A stretch of 64,000 nucleotides of DNA from a marine actinobacterium MedAcidi-G3 (GTDB lineage: Bacteria > Actinomycetota > Acidimicrobiia > Acidimicrobiales > Poriferisodalaceae), in contig JUEP01000004.1 in the NCBI GenBank assembly GCA_000817105.1, positions 83,292 to 147,291 on the forward strand, given 5' to 3'. Shown here one piece after another: positions 45,768 to 53,416 of the stretch (positions within the stretch are counted from its first letter, which is position 1; each line of letters starts with the position of its first letter). The notes under the pieces are model-generated. The model was not told the origin of the DNA. It did not search any database and was given only the letters and a program-made list of their open reading frames with translations. The position numbers and the translations under genes are program-made.

Positions 45768-46673
45768 ATGTGGAACATCCCTAACTCTCCTTTAGAAGTA
45801 TCGTCAGCCCTTGCTGACCGTAACTATCTGGCTGATGAAGGACTAGCTACTGTTGTGTATTTGGCGATCAGCATGCAGCGGCCATTGTTCCTTGAAGGCG
45901 ATGCCGGAGTGGGTAAAACCGAGTTAGCCAAGGTTCTAGCCTCATGGACCGGCGGTGAATTGATTCGACTCCAGTGCTATGAAGGCATAGACGCTTCGCA
46001 AGCCCTTTACGAGTGGGATTACACGCGGCAACTTCTGCACCTCAGGGCAGCTGAGGCCTCAGGTAGGGCGACGAAAGACTCACAAGCAATTGAAGACGAG
46101 CTTTATTCAGAACGGTTCCTAATCCGAAGACCTCTACTTCGCGCAATCGACCACGGAGATCAGCCTCAGCCAGTTTTATTGATAGATGAAGTAGATCGAG
46201 CAGATGACGAATTTGAAGCTTTCTTGCTTGAAGTTCTTTCAGACCACACGGTGACGATTCCAGAACTAGGAACCTTCGGAGGCAAAAATCCACCTCTCGT
46301 GGTAGTGACCTCAAATCGGACGCGGGATGTGCATGATGCCCTCAAGCGACGGTGCCTGTACCACTGGCTTAATCACCCTGACCTCGAAAGGGAAGTTGAA
46401 ATCATTCAACTCAAAGCTCCAGAGGTTGATAGCGAACTAGCTCGACAAGTTGCCTTAGCCGTGAAAGTGATGCGCGGCATGGGTCTGTACAAGCCGCCAG
46501 GAGTAGCTGAGACTATTGATTGGTCAACGGCTCTAGGGAAGTTAGGTGAGTCTGTTCTTGACGAAGAGACGATCAACGCAACTCTCGGAGCTGTTCTCAA
46601 GTATCGAGAAGACCAGGACCGGGTCTCGGCGCAAGGCATTGAGATGATCATGGCTGCTGCTGCAAATGAATGA
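45768..46673 (+). CDS. MoxR-type AAA+ ATPase (CoxD-like)
   Basis: AAA+ ATPase of 301 residues. Walker A is GDAGVGKTE (residues 44-52), Walker B is LLIDEVDRAD, and sensor 1 is VVTSNRTRDVHDALKRR. CoxD-type MoxR proteins help insert the copper-sulfur-molybdenum centre of CO dehydrogenase together with the VWA protein CoxE. The stop overlaps the following coxE-like gene by 8 bases, as is usual for MoxR/VWA pairs. ATG 45768. Confidence 0.92.
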   Translation: MWNIPNSPLEVSSALADRNYLADEGLATVVYLAISMQRPLFLEGDAGVGKTELAKVLASWTGGELIRLQCYEGIDASQALYEWDYTRQLLHLRAAEASGRATKDSQAIEDELYSERFLIRRPLLRAIDHGDQPQPVLLIDEVDRADDEFEAFLLEVLSDHTVTIPELGTFGGKNPPLVVVTSNRTRDVHDALKRRCLYHWLNHPDLEREVEIIQLKAPEVDSELARQVALAVKVMRGMGLYKPPGVAETIDWSTALGKLGESVLDEETINATLGAVLKYREDQDRVSAQGIEMIMAAAANE

Positions 46674-47802
46674 CGCCATCACGATCACTCCAGAAAGTAC
46701 CCCTACACGGATAGGGGTTGCTTTCTGCCAAATCCTTCGCGGGTTAGGCTTGAAAGTCCCAGTTAGTCGGGTGACCTTCTTCCTTGAGGCCCTTGGAAAG
46801 GTAGGACTAGAAGACCGTGATGCCGTTTACTGGGCGGGAAGGTCAACTTTGGTTGCTGACCCCGAAGAAATCGGCGACTTCGATCGGGCCTTCGAAGTCT
46901 TTTGGGAGCAAAGACGCTCATCCAATATTGAAGTCAAGCTGCCGCCGGTCTCAGTATCGGTTTCCACTGATGAATCAGAAGACAGCGAGGAGCCTCCCGA
47001 GGATCACACGACTTCATCAGGGCCTACGATCCAGCTTCGATATAGCGCCCTAGAAACACTTAGAGAAAAAGACTTTGCCGAGTGCAGTGATCAAGAGGTC
47101 AACGAATTAAAAAAATTGATAGCCGGCTTGCGGTTCGCCTCAACTACGCGCCCATCGCGAAGACGATTGCCATCCAAACATCGGACTCGTAATCCGGACA
47201 TGCGTCGTACGTTGCGGTCCGCGTTAGCTATGGGGGGCGAGCCTGTGAACAGAAAATATCTGAGAAAAGACCGTCGCCCTCGCCGACTAGTTTTACTGAT
47301 TGACGTTTCAGGTTCAATGGAGCCGTATGCCCGCGCGCTGATTAGATTCGCCCACGCATCGGTGGTTGGAAGAACCCGAGTGGAAGCATTTGCCATTGGC
47401 ACTCGGCTCACTCGCATTACTCGAGAGTTATCATCACGAGATCCCGACGCTGCACTTCGAGCCGCAGCGACTGCTGTAACTGACTGGTCCGGCGGAACTC
47501 GCCTTGGCGCGACCCTCAAGGAATTCAATGAACTGTGGGGCCTTAGAGGAATGGCACGCGGTGCCGTAGTTGTGCTGCTTTCAGATGGCTGGGATCGGGG
47601 CGTGCCAGAAGTACTGGCGGAACAAATGGAACGACTACATCGAGTGAGCTATCGACAAGTTTGGGTGAACCCGCTAAAGCACACCCCCGGGTATGCACCA
47701 CTAGCCCGTGGAATGGCGGCAGCGCTGCCGCACACTGATGCATTTATTGAAGGGCACTCTTTTGAGTCACTTGAGCGACTTACAGAGGCGATCTCGGCTT
47801 AG
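46666..47802 (+). CDS. VWA-domain protein (CoxE-like)
   Basis: Protein of 378 residues. The C-terminal half is a von Willebrand A domain with the metal-ion-dependent adhesion site LIDVSGSMEPYARAL (DxSxS), followed by the TDWSGGTRLGATL and LLSDGWDRGVPE strands. The N-terminal half is a helical region typical of CoxE. It partners the MoxR ATPase encoded just upstream. In Oligotropha CoxE is needed for CO dehydrogenase maturation. A charged low-complexity insert (acidic, about residues 105-125) lies before the VWA domain. Confidence 0.92.
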   Translation: MNDAITITPESTPTRIGVAFCQILRGLGLKVPVSRVTFFLEALGKVGLEDRDAVYWAGRSTLVADPEEIGDFDRAFEVFWEQRRSSNIEVKLPPVSVSVSTDESEDSEEPPEDHTTSSGPTIQLRYSALETLREKDFAECSDQEVNELKKLIAGLRFASTTRPSRRRLPSKHRTRNPDMRRTLRSALAMGGEPVNRKYLRKDRRPRRLVLLIDVSGSMEPYARALIRFAHASVVGRTRVEAFAIGTRLTRITRELSSRDPDAALRAAATAVTDWSGGTRLGATLKEFNELWGLRGMARGAVVVLLSDGWDRGVPEVLAEQMERLHRVSYRQVWVNPLKHTPGYAPLARGMAAALPHTDAFIEGHSFESLERLTEAISA

Positions 47803-47820
47803 AGATGGGAGTATTTAGAT

Positions 47821-48138
47821 ATGGATGAAATCTTCGACGATATAGAAAGATGGATTGGATCTGGGGAAAAGGTGGCTATCGCTCGAGTGGTAGATATTGA
47901 AGGGAGTGGACCGCGCGACCCCGGTGCTGCCATGGCGGTTAATGCTCGAGGCGAGGTAGCTGGCTCTGTGTCCGGAGGCTGCGTTGAAGGAGCGGTGGTG
48001 GGCGAAGCCATTGAACTCTTGGAAGGGCGGAGGAAAGCGGGCATTACATCCTTTGGTTACAGCGATGATGAAGCATTCGCTGTGGGCCTAACTTGCGGCG
48101 GAACAATTCATCTCTTTATCGAGGAGCTCGACTGGTGA
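47821..48138 (+). CDS. XdhC/CoxI-domain protein, N-terminal domain only
   Basis: Small protein of 105 residues consisting of one XdhC_CoxI domain (IARVVDIEGSGPRDPGAAMAV, GSVSGGCVEGAVV, FGYSDDEAFAVGLTCGGTIH). XdhC-type proteins bind molybdenum cofactor and help its sulfuration and insertion into molybdenum hydroxylases. It is coupled by GTGA to the next gene, which carries the same domain plus the C-terminal Rossmann domain. The pair resembles the CoxI/CoxF division. Confidence 0.9.
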   Translation: MDEIFDDIERWIGSGEKVAIARVVDIEGSGPRDPGAAMAVNARGEVAGSVSGGCVEGAVVGEAIELLEGRRKAGITSFGYSDDEAFAVGLTCGGTIHLFIEELDW

Positions 48139-48917
48139 GCTCTATCTACGAGCGTTTCCGAGATTCGATTCGTTCGGAAGTACCGGTTGCCTTAGCCACG
48201 TTGATTGAGGGGTCAGAGGTAGGAGCCAAACTGCTTATTGAAGAGTCTGGAACATCCTTCGGCAGCCTTGGAGGGGAGGCCTTAGACCGTGTTGTGAGCC
48301 GGGACGCGATAGCGATGCTCGAAGCGGGAGTGAGTCAAGTTCGGCACTACGGACCTGAGGGTGAAGCGCGCCAACAAGAACTCAGCGTTTTTATCGAATG
48401 TCATGCAAGGCGGCCACATTTGGTGATTTTTGGAGCAGTCGACTTCACTAGAGCTCTCGCAAGCCAAGGAAAGCTTCTCGGTTTCCGAGTAACCGTTTGT
48501 GATGCACGAGAGGTTTTTGCCACCCGACGACGCTTTCCTATGGCTGACGAGGTAGTTGTTGACTGGCCGGACCGGTTACTAGAGCGAGTAGGTAACGACT
48601 TGGGTCCCCGAGATGCTGTTTGTGTTTTGACTCACGATGCCAAATTTGACGTGCCAGCAATTGTCGGAGCGTTGCCGACAAGGGTCGGTTATCTCGGTGC
48701 AATGGGCTCGAGAAAAACACATCAAAAGCGGGTAGAGCGTTTACTGGAGGAAGGGGTAACACCTTCAGAACTCGGGCGAGTTCGGTCACCGATTGGACTG
48801 GATATCGGTGGAAGAACACCTGAGGAAACAGCTGTCTCTATCGTGGCGGAGATTATTGCTATGCGAACTGGTCGTTCCGCCCCAAGCCTTAGTGAAGGCA
48901 AAGGTTCGATTCACTGA
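48135..48917 (+). CDS. XdhC-type molybdenum-cofactor chaperone (CoxF-like)
   Basis: Protein of 260 residues from the GTG at 48135, which overlaps the previous stop. An N-terminal XdhC_CoxI domain is degenerate (it lacks the Cys-Gly core seen in the preceding protein) and is followed by an XdhC Rossmann domain (LVIFGAVDFTRALASQGKLL, VCVLTHDAKFDVPAIVGAL, GYLGAMGSRKTHQKRVERL, SPIGLDIGGRTPEETA). It would sulfurate or insert the cofactor into the missing large subunit. Upstream in-frame ATG 48093 is inside the previous gene and not used. Confidence 0.92.
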   Translation: MSSIYERFRDSIRSEVPVALATLIEGSEVGAKLLIEESGTSFGSLGGEALDRVVSRDAIAMLEAGVSQVRHYGPEGEARQQELSVFIECHARRPHLVIFGAVDFTRALASQGKLLGFRVTVCDAREVFATRRRFPMADEVVVDWPDRLLERVGNDLGPRDAVCVLTHDAKFDVPAIVGALPTRVGYLGAMGSRKTHQKRVERLLEEGVTPSELGRVRSPIGLDIGGRTPEETAVSIVAEIIAMRTGRSAPSLSEGKGSIH

Positions 48918-48951
48918 GCCAACTTGCGCGTTGCCCACTACCTTTCCATGT

Positions 48952-50118
48952 ATGGATTTCTCCTCATCTGAAGATCACGACGCTATTCGTGAAGGTATCC
49001 GACGTGTTTGCGCCCAGTTTCCCGATGAATATTGGCGGGAAAAGGATGAGCAGCATGAGTTCCCTTGGGACTTCTATCAAGCGATGGCCGAGGGAGGCTG
49101 GATAGGTATAGCTATCCCCGAAGAGTTCGGTGGCGGAGGTCAAGGCATTACGGAAGCATCAATTGTTCTTGAAGAAGTTGCCGCAAGTGGTGCTGCTATG
49201 AATGGCTGTTCGGCTATTCATTTATCGATGTTCGGGATGGAGCCAGTCCGAAAGTATGGATCCCCCGATCTTGCTAATGAAATTCTTCCGAAAGTTGCAA
49301 ATGGTTCGCTGCATGCGGCCTTTGGAGTGACAGAACCCGATGCTGGGACCGACACAACCTCGATAAGGACGCGAGCCGAACGAGATGGAGACGAATACGT
49401 AATTACTGGTGCAAAAGTGTGGACCACGAAGGCCCCGTACTGTGACGTCTGTCTGCTGTTGGTGAGGACTACACCAAAAGAGCTATGTGATGGGCCCACT
49501 CAAGGCATGACGCTCCTCCTAGTTGACCTCGATGACCCAACCGTCGATATAACGCCAATTCCGAAAGTGGGACGTAACGCTGTGGTCTCTTGTGAAGTTC
49601 GTTATGACGGGCTTCGGGTTCCAGTTAGCCGACGGGTGGGAGAAGAAGGAGAGGGTTTTCGGTACATCTTGGATGGCCTAAACCCTGAAAGAATCCTTAT
49701 TTCAGGCGAAGCGCTGGGTATAGGTCGTGCTGCTCTGAACAAAGCGGTCGACTATGCGAACGGCCGCGTAATTTTTGGGCGGCCGATAGGCCAAAATCAG
49801 GGCTTAGCGTTTCCGCTTGCCGATAGTCACGCTCGACTCCATGCGGCTGAGCTAGTTATCAGAGATGCCTCGTGGCGTTACGACAACGGGCTTGATTGTG
49901 GGGCTCAGGCCAACCTCGCAAAGTACTTAGCGTCTGAGGCAGCGTTCGAGTGCGCGGACAGAGCGATGCAAACGCATGGAGGCTTCGGTTACGCAAAAGA
50001 GTATGACGTTGAGCGATATTGGCGTGAAAGCCGTCTAATGAAGATCGCTCCCGTCAGCCAAGAAATGGTTCTGAACTATGTTTCGAACAAAGTTCTTGGT
50101 CTACCAAGGTCCTACTGA
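48952..50118 (+). CDS. Acyl-CoA dehydrogenase family protein
   Basis: Flavoprotein of 388 residues from ATG 48952. The family order is complete: N-terminal helical domain (GGWIGIAIPEEFGGGGQGITEA), middle domain with FGVTEPDAGTDTTSIRTRAERDG and the GAKVWTTKAPYCD strand, and C-terminal domain (RVIFGRPIGQNQGLAFPLAD, QTHGGFGYAKEYDVERYWRE). It dehydrogenates an acyl-CoA at the 2,3 bond; chain or substrate is not clear. Its presence inside the cox-like cluster is unusual and hints that the cluster may act on an organic CoA-linked or heterocyclic substrate rather than on CO. Confidence 0.93.
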   Translation: MDFSSSEDHDAIREGIRRVCAQFPDEYWREKDEQHEFPWDFYQAMAEGGWIGIAIPEEFGGGGQGITEASIVLEEVAASGAAMNGCSAIHLSMFGMEPVRKYGSPDLANEILPKVANGSLHAAFGVTEPDAGTDTTSIRTRAERDGDEYVITGAKVWTTKAPYCDVCLLLVRTTPKELCDGPTQGMTLLLVDLDDPTVDITPIPKVGRNAVVSCEVRYDGLRVPVSRRVGEEGEGFRYILDGLNPERILISGEALGIGRAALNKAVDYANGRVIFGRPIGQNQGLAFPLADSHARLHAAELVIRDASWRYDNGLDCGAQANLAKYLASEAAFECADRAMQTHGGFGYAKEYDVERYWRESRLMKIAPVSQEMVLNYVSNKVLGLPRSY

Positions 50119-50122
50119 TCTT

Positions 50123-50686
50123 GTGAAAGTTGCTGGAGCGTTGTTAGCTGCTGGAAGCGGCTCGCGTTTTTTGGGAGCAACCCACAAGCTTCTCGCCGAA
50201 ATAGATGGTGAACCGGTCGTGGCTCACGCAGCCCGTTCGATGCTGAATGCCGGTCTAGATGGCTGTGTTCTAATTGCTGGTGCCGTTGAGTTAGGCCCTG
50301 CTCTGAACGACTTCTCCGAACTTACAGTTATCGAAAATCCCAACTTCCGACAGGGAATAGCGACTTCGTTAAATGTTGCAGTTGATTGGGTCGAAGCTAG
50401 GGGCTTTGATGTTCTGATAGTTGGGTTAGCCGACCAGCCAGGAGTTTTGGCCGCAACTTGGGGACGCTTGAGTGATAGCAGTTCTCCGATAGCGGTTGCT
50501 AACTATGAAGGCCATGCTGGAAATCCAGTTCGTCTTGAAAGTTCCGTATGGCCTTTGCTTCCGCGAATAGGCGACGAGGGAGCTCGGGTTTTGTTGCGTA
50601 CGAGGCCGGACCTAGTTGAGCAGGTAACCTGCGAAGGCTCTCCGGATGACATAGATACTGTGGAGGATCTCAGCCAATGGAGTTGA
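50123..50686 (+). CDS. MocA/MobA-like nucleotidyltransferase
   Basis: NTP-transferase of 187 residues from GTG 50123. The signature is GALLAAGSGSRFLGATHKLL near the start, with VGLADQPGVLAATWGRL and the metal site in YEGHAGNPVRLESS. MocA adds CMP to molybdopterin to give the dinucleotide cofactor used by CO dehydrogenase and xanthine dehydrogenase-type enzymes. Its place beside XdhC- and Cox-type genes supports that role. It overlaps the coxG gene by 10 bases. Confidence 0.88.
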   Translation: MKVAGALLAAGSGSRFLGATHKLLAEIDGEPVVAHAARSMLNAGLDGCVLIAGAVELGPALNDFSELTVIENPNFRQGIATSLNVAVDWVEARGFDVLIVGLADQPGVLAATWGRLSDSSSPIAVANYEGHAGNPVRLESSVWPLLPRIGDEGARVLLRTRPDLVEQVTCEGSPDDIDTVEDLSQWS

Positions 50687-51342
50687 AAAATGAGTTCCGG
50701 GTCGGTGTTCCTATCGAGCAAGCATGGCGCGCACTTACAGACGTTGAATACATTGCGCCCTGCATGCCTGGCGCACAGTTAACAGAAATTGACGGCGAAG
50801 AGTTCAAAGGCCAAGTGAAGGTGAAAGTTGGGCCGATCACGGCGCAATACAAAGGCGCCGCAAAGTTCAAAGAAAAAGATGAGAGTCAGTACCGGTTAGT
50901 TCTAGACGCAACCGGTCGTGATACTCGCGGAGCGGGAAACGCCGCAGCGGAAGTGACTGCGGAAATGACTAGCGATGGCGATGGAACCAAGATCGTTATC
51001 GTGACCGATTTGAAAGTAACAGGAAAAGTTGCGCAGTTCGGCCGCGGTGTCATGGCTGATGTTTCAGAAAAGTTGATCAGCCAATTCGTCGAAAGTCTTG
51101 AACAAAAACTTGTTGAATCAGACGGGAGCGAAACGGAAACTCCATCCGCGCCCAACGGAGATATGTCAACTGCTGAGAACGATTTGAGCGGTGACAGCTC
51201 CGGCCCTCGTAAGGTCGATATGCCTGAACCAGAACCTGTTGATCTCCTTGATACGGCTGGCGCCCCACTTTTTAAGCGTTTCGGCCCCTTTGCCCTTGTG
51301 GCTTTGGTGTTAGTTCTTCTGCGTCGCCGTAAACGTCAATAG
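50677..51342 (+). CDS. CoxG-like SRPBCC protein with membrane anchor
   Basis: Protein of 221 residues. The first about 150 residues form a CoxG-type START-like domain (FRVGVPIEQAWRALTDVEYIAPCMPGA, GQVKVKVGPITAQYKG, GRGVMADVSEKLISQF). An acidic linker and a C-terminal hydrophobic anchor (FGPFALVALVLVLL) ending in Arg/Lys follow. In other organisms CoxG anchors CO dehydrogenase to the membrane and delivers electrons to menaquinone. This is the last gene of the inserted cluster; the next gene returns to the conserved core order. Confidence 0.92.
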   Translation: MELKNEFRVGVPIEQAWRALTDVEYIAPCMPGAQLTEIDGEEFKGQVKVKVGPITAQYKGAAKFKEKDESQYRLVLDATGRDTRGAGNAAAEVTAEMTSDGDGTKIVIVTDLKVTGKVAQFGRGVMADVSEKLISQFVESLEQKLVESDGSETETPSAPNGDMSTAENDLSGDSSGPRKVDMPEPEPVDLLDTAGAPLFKRFGPFALVALVLVLLRRRKRQ

Positions 51343-51357
51343 CGAAGTCAAGGTTTC

Positions 51358-51849
51358 ATGGGTATCGATGTAGCGAAGGTGTCTTCGATTAAGAGTCCGT
51401 CGTCGGTTGAGAAAGAAAAAGTTGCCGAGTTGCTTGGGCGACGACCTGAAGTTGATTTTGAAATAGTTGTTGTTGACAGCCGTGGGGAGCCTGTCGTCAT
51501 TCGTAACGGACCAATAATGGAAGGTGGACGTCCAATGCCCACCCGCTACTGGCTCGTTGGTAAAGAGCTATCGCGTCGTGTTGCACGCTTAGAAGGAGAT
51601 GGGGGAGTTCGAGCCGCTGAAAAAGCCGTAGACGCCAATGAATTAGCGGCTGTACACGAGCGATACGCTATCGAAAGAGACTCTCTTATCTCGTCAGAAT
51701 ATGTGGGTCCGCGGCCTACGGGCGGAGTCGGCGGCACACGACAGGGAGTCAAGTGCTTACATACGCACCTAGCTCACTACTTAGCAGCCGGTTATGACCC
51801 CGTTGGCGAATGGGTTGTAGAGCAGTTAGAGGCAAATGACCTTGCCTGA
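51358..51849 (+). CDS. DUF501 family protein
   Basis: Conserved actinobacterial protein of 163 residues with the DUF501 blocks VAELLGRRPEVDFEIVVVD, GGRPMPTRYWLVGKELSRRV and GGVGGTRQGVKCLHTHLAHYL (conserved Cys and two His that could bind metal). Function unknown. In M. tuberculosis its gene directly follows eno and ftsB and precedes ppx. Here it still precedes ppx (overlap 14 bases) but is separated from eno-ftsB by the cox-like cluster. Confidence 0.92.
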   Translation: MGIDVAKVSSIKSPSSVEKEKVAELLGRRPEVDFEIVVVDSRGEPVVIRNGPIMEGGRPMPTRYWLVGKELSRRVARLEGDGGVRAAEKAVDANELAAVHERYAIERDSLISSEYVGPRPTGGVGGTRQGVKCLHTHLAHYLAAGYDPVGEWVVEQLEANDLA

Positions 51850-52762
51850 TAAACCGCCAGTTGCGATTTTAGATTTCGGAACAAATACAACTCGCTTACT
51901 TATAACTGACGGCGATGCCGTTGAGGTTCGAGCTCATCGCGTCACTGGAATTGGTCGTGGCCTAGGTCGTACAGGCCGACTAAACGAAACCGGAGTAGAG
52001 AGAGTCCTCGAGGCTGTTACTGAGTTCAATTCGCTGATCTTAAAAAATGGCGTGAAGAAGATTCGGGCAGTCGCAACTAGTGCTGCTCGCGATGCGGAAA
52101 ATCGAGATGACCTATTCAAACCGGTCTCTGAAATTCTGAGCCATGAACTTGAACTCTTGTCGGGCGAAGAAGAGGCGAGATACGGATTTTTGGGCGCAAC
52201 GAAAGGCCTACCGCCAGATGGCGGGCCCTTTCTAGTTCTCGACATAGGAGGAGGCTCTACCGAATTCGCCTACGGAACTGTTTCGCCTGAAATGTATCGG
52301 TCAGTGGACATGGGATCCGTACGCTTTACAGAACAGTTCCTCATCTCGGACCCTCCGAAACCTGAAGAATTGAGTGGCGCCATCCAAGTAGCCCGCCTGC
52401 ACCTAGACGACATTGATAGAGAACAGACACTCATGGGACGCGCGAATTCTTTAGTCGGTGTCGCAGGAACGATTACGACGATAGCTGCCATCGAAATTGG
52501 TTTAGAAAAATACGACCCACTCGTGATTGACCGCTTTGTTCTGACCCGAAAAGCCGCGGAAGATGTCTTCAGAACTTTGGCAACTGAGGCACTCGAACAA
52601 CGGAAATATAACCCCGGTTTAGAGCCGGCCCGGGCTGATGTCATCGTGGCCGGCTGTTGTATTTTGGTAGCTGTTATGCGGCATTGGGAAATAGAAGAAT
52701 GCCTTGTGCGCGAGTCCGATCTTCTTGATGGCCTAGCCGCTGAACTCCTGGAGCATGGATAG
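51836..52762 (+). CDS. Exopolyphosphatase/pppGpp phosphohydrolase family (Ppx/GppA)
   Basis: ASKHA-fold phosphatase of 308 residues. The motifs are AILDFGTNTTRLLI at the N-terminus, SAARDAENRDD, LLSGEEEARYGFLG and FLVLDIGGGSTEFAYG. The short length without the C-terminal HD domain matches the mycobacterial Ppx1/Ppx2 proteins. It would degrade polyphosphate or pppGpp. It overlaps DUF501 by 14 bases (ATG 51836), as in other actinobacteria. Confidence 0.94.
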   Translation: MTLPDKPPVAILDFGTNTTRLLITDGDAVEVRAHRVTGIGRGLGRTGRLNETGVERVLEAVTEFNSLILKNGVKKIRAVATSAARDAENRDDLFKPVSEILSHELELLSGEEEARYGFLGATKGLPPDGGPFLVLDIGGGSTEFAYGTVSPEMYRSVDMGSVRFTEQFLISDPPKPEELSGAIQVARLHLDDIDREQTLMGRANSLVGVAGTITTIAAIEIGLEKYDPLVIDRFVLTRKAAEDVFRTLATEALEQRKYNPGLEPARADVIVAGCCILVAVMRHWEIEECLVRESDLLDGLAAELLEHG

Positions 52763-52779
52763 GGGTGAGTCAGGCAGGC

Positions 52780-52785
52780 TAGTGT
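52780..52785 (+). promoter_or_regulatory. -10-like TAGTGT, candidate leaderless promoter of rimJ-type gene
   Basis: TAGTGT lies 7 bases before the GTG at 52793, and no ribosome-binding site is visible. Confidence 0.4.
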
Positions 52786-52792
52786 TCTGACG

Positions 52793-53398
52793 GTGAACGA
52801 TCTGCACACTCCGCGCCTGCTGCTACGAGGTCTGCGACCCAATGATTTTGCGCAATGGGGTGAAGTTCGAAAGCGATGTTCGGATTGGCTGACGAAGTGG
52901 GAACCCGAAGCAGTTCCCGGCGCTCCTGACCCAACTCGGGACCCAGAAGCGTTCGCAGCAAGGTGCAACGCTCGAGATCGGGAACGTCAATTGGGCACCG
53001 GATTCGCATGGTCCATGTGGCATAGGGGACATTTCTGCGGAGAAATCAATGTAAACAACGTTGCCAGGGGGGCGTTTCAAAGTGGTCACGTAGGGTACTG
53101 GGTCGATGAACGCTGGGCCGGGCGCGGTTTTGTGCCCGAGGCGCTCGTAGGAGTATTTGGACACGCTTTCGATAGGGCGGGACTGCATCGTCTCGAAATA
53201 TCAATTATTCCGAGGAACGAATCGAGCCTTCGCGTAGTTGAAAAACTCGGTGTCCGTCACGAAGGTCTTGCCGAAGGTTATTTGAAGATCGCTGGAGTTT
53301 GGGAGGACCACATGCGCTTTGGCATCACTTCTGAGGAGTGGGAAGAAAGACGTGAAGACCTATGGAAACTTATATCCGATGTGGCCGTCGGTGTTTAG
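52793..53398 (+). CDS. GNAT-family N-acetyltransferase (RimJ/RimL type)
   Basis: Acetyltransferase of 201 residues. The RimJ/RimL pattern is visible: N-terminal TPRLLLRGLRPNDFAQW, VNNVARGAFQSGHVGYWVDE, the acetyl-CoA loop ERWAGRGFVPEALVGV and NESSLRVVEKLGVRHEGLAEGYL. Such enzymes acetylate protein N-termini (ribosomal bS5 in E. coli RimJ) or other amines. In mycobacteria rimJ lies next to moeA1 and the GlpR-type gene; here it is 40 kb away from those. GTG 52793 with TAGTGT 7 bases upstream. Confidence 0.9.
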   Translation: MNDLHTPRLLLRGLRPNDFAQWGEVRKRCSDWLTKWEPEAVPGAPDPTRDPEAFAARCNARDRERQLGTGFAWSMWHRGHFCGEINVNNVARGAFQSGHVGYWVDERWAGRGFVPEALVGVFGHAFDRAGLHRLEISIIPRNESSLRVVEKLGVRHEGLAEGYLKIAGVWEDHMRFGITSEEWEERREDLWKLISDVAVGV

Positions 53399-53416
53399 TG
53401 CTAACAAGGCCTAAGC

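Noticed and set aside
52270..52968. 232-codon minus-strand frame over ppx and rimJ-type gene
   Set aside because: Ser/Arg-rich composition of an antisense frame; the plus-strand genes are clear.
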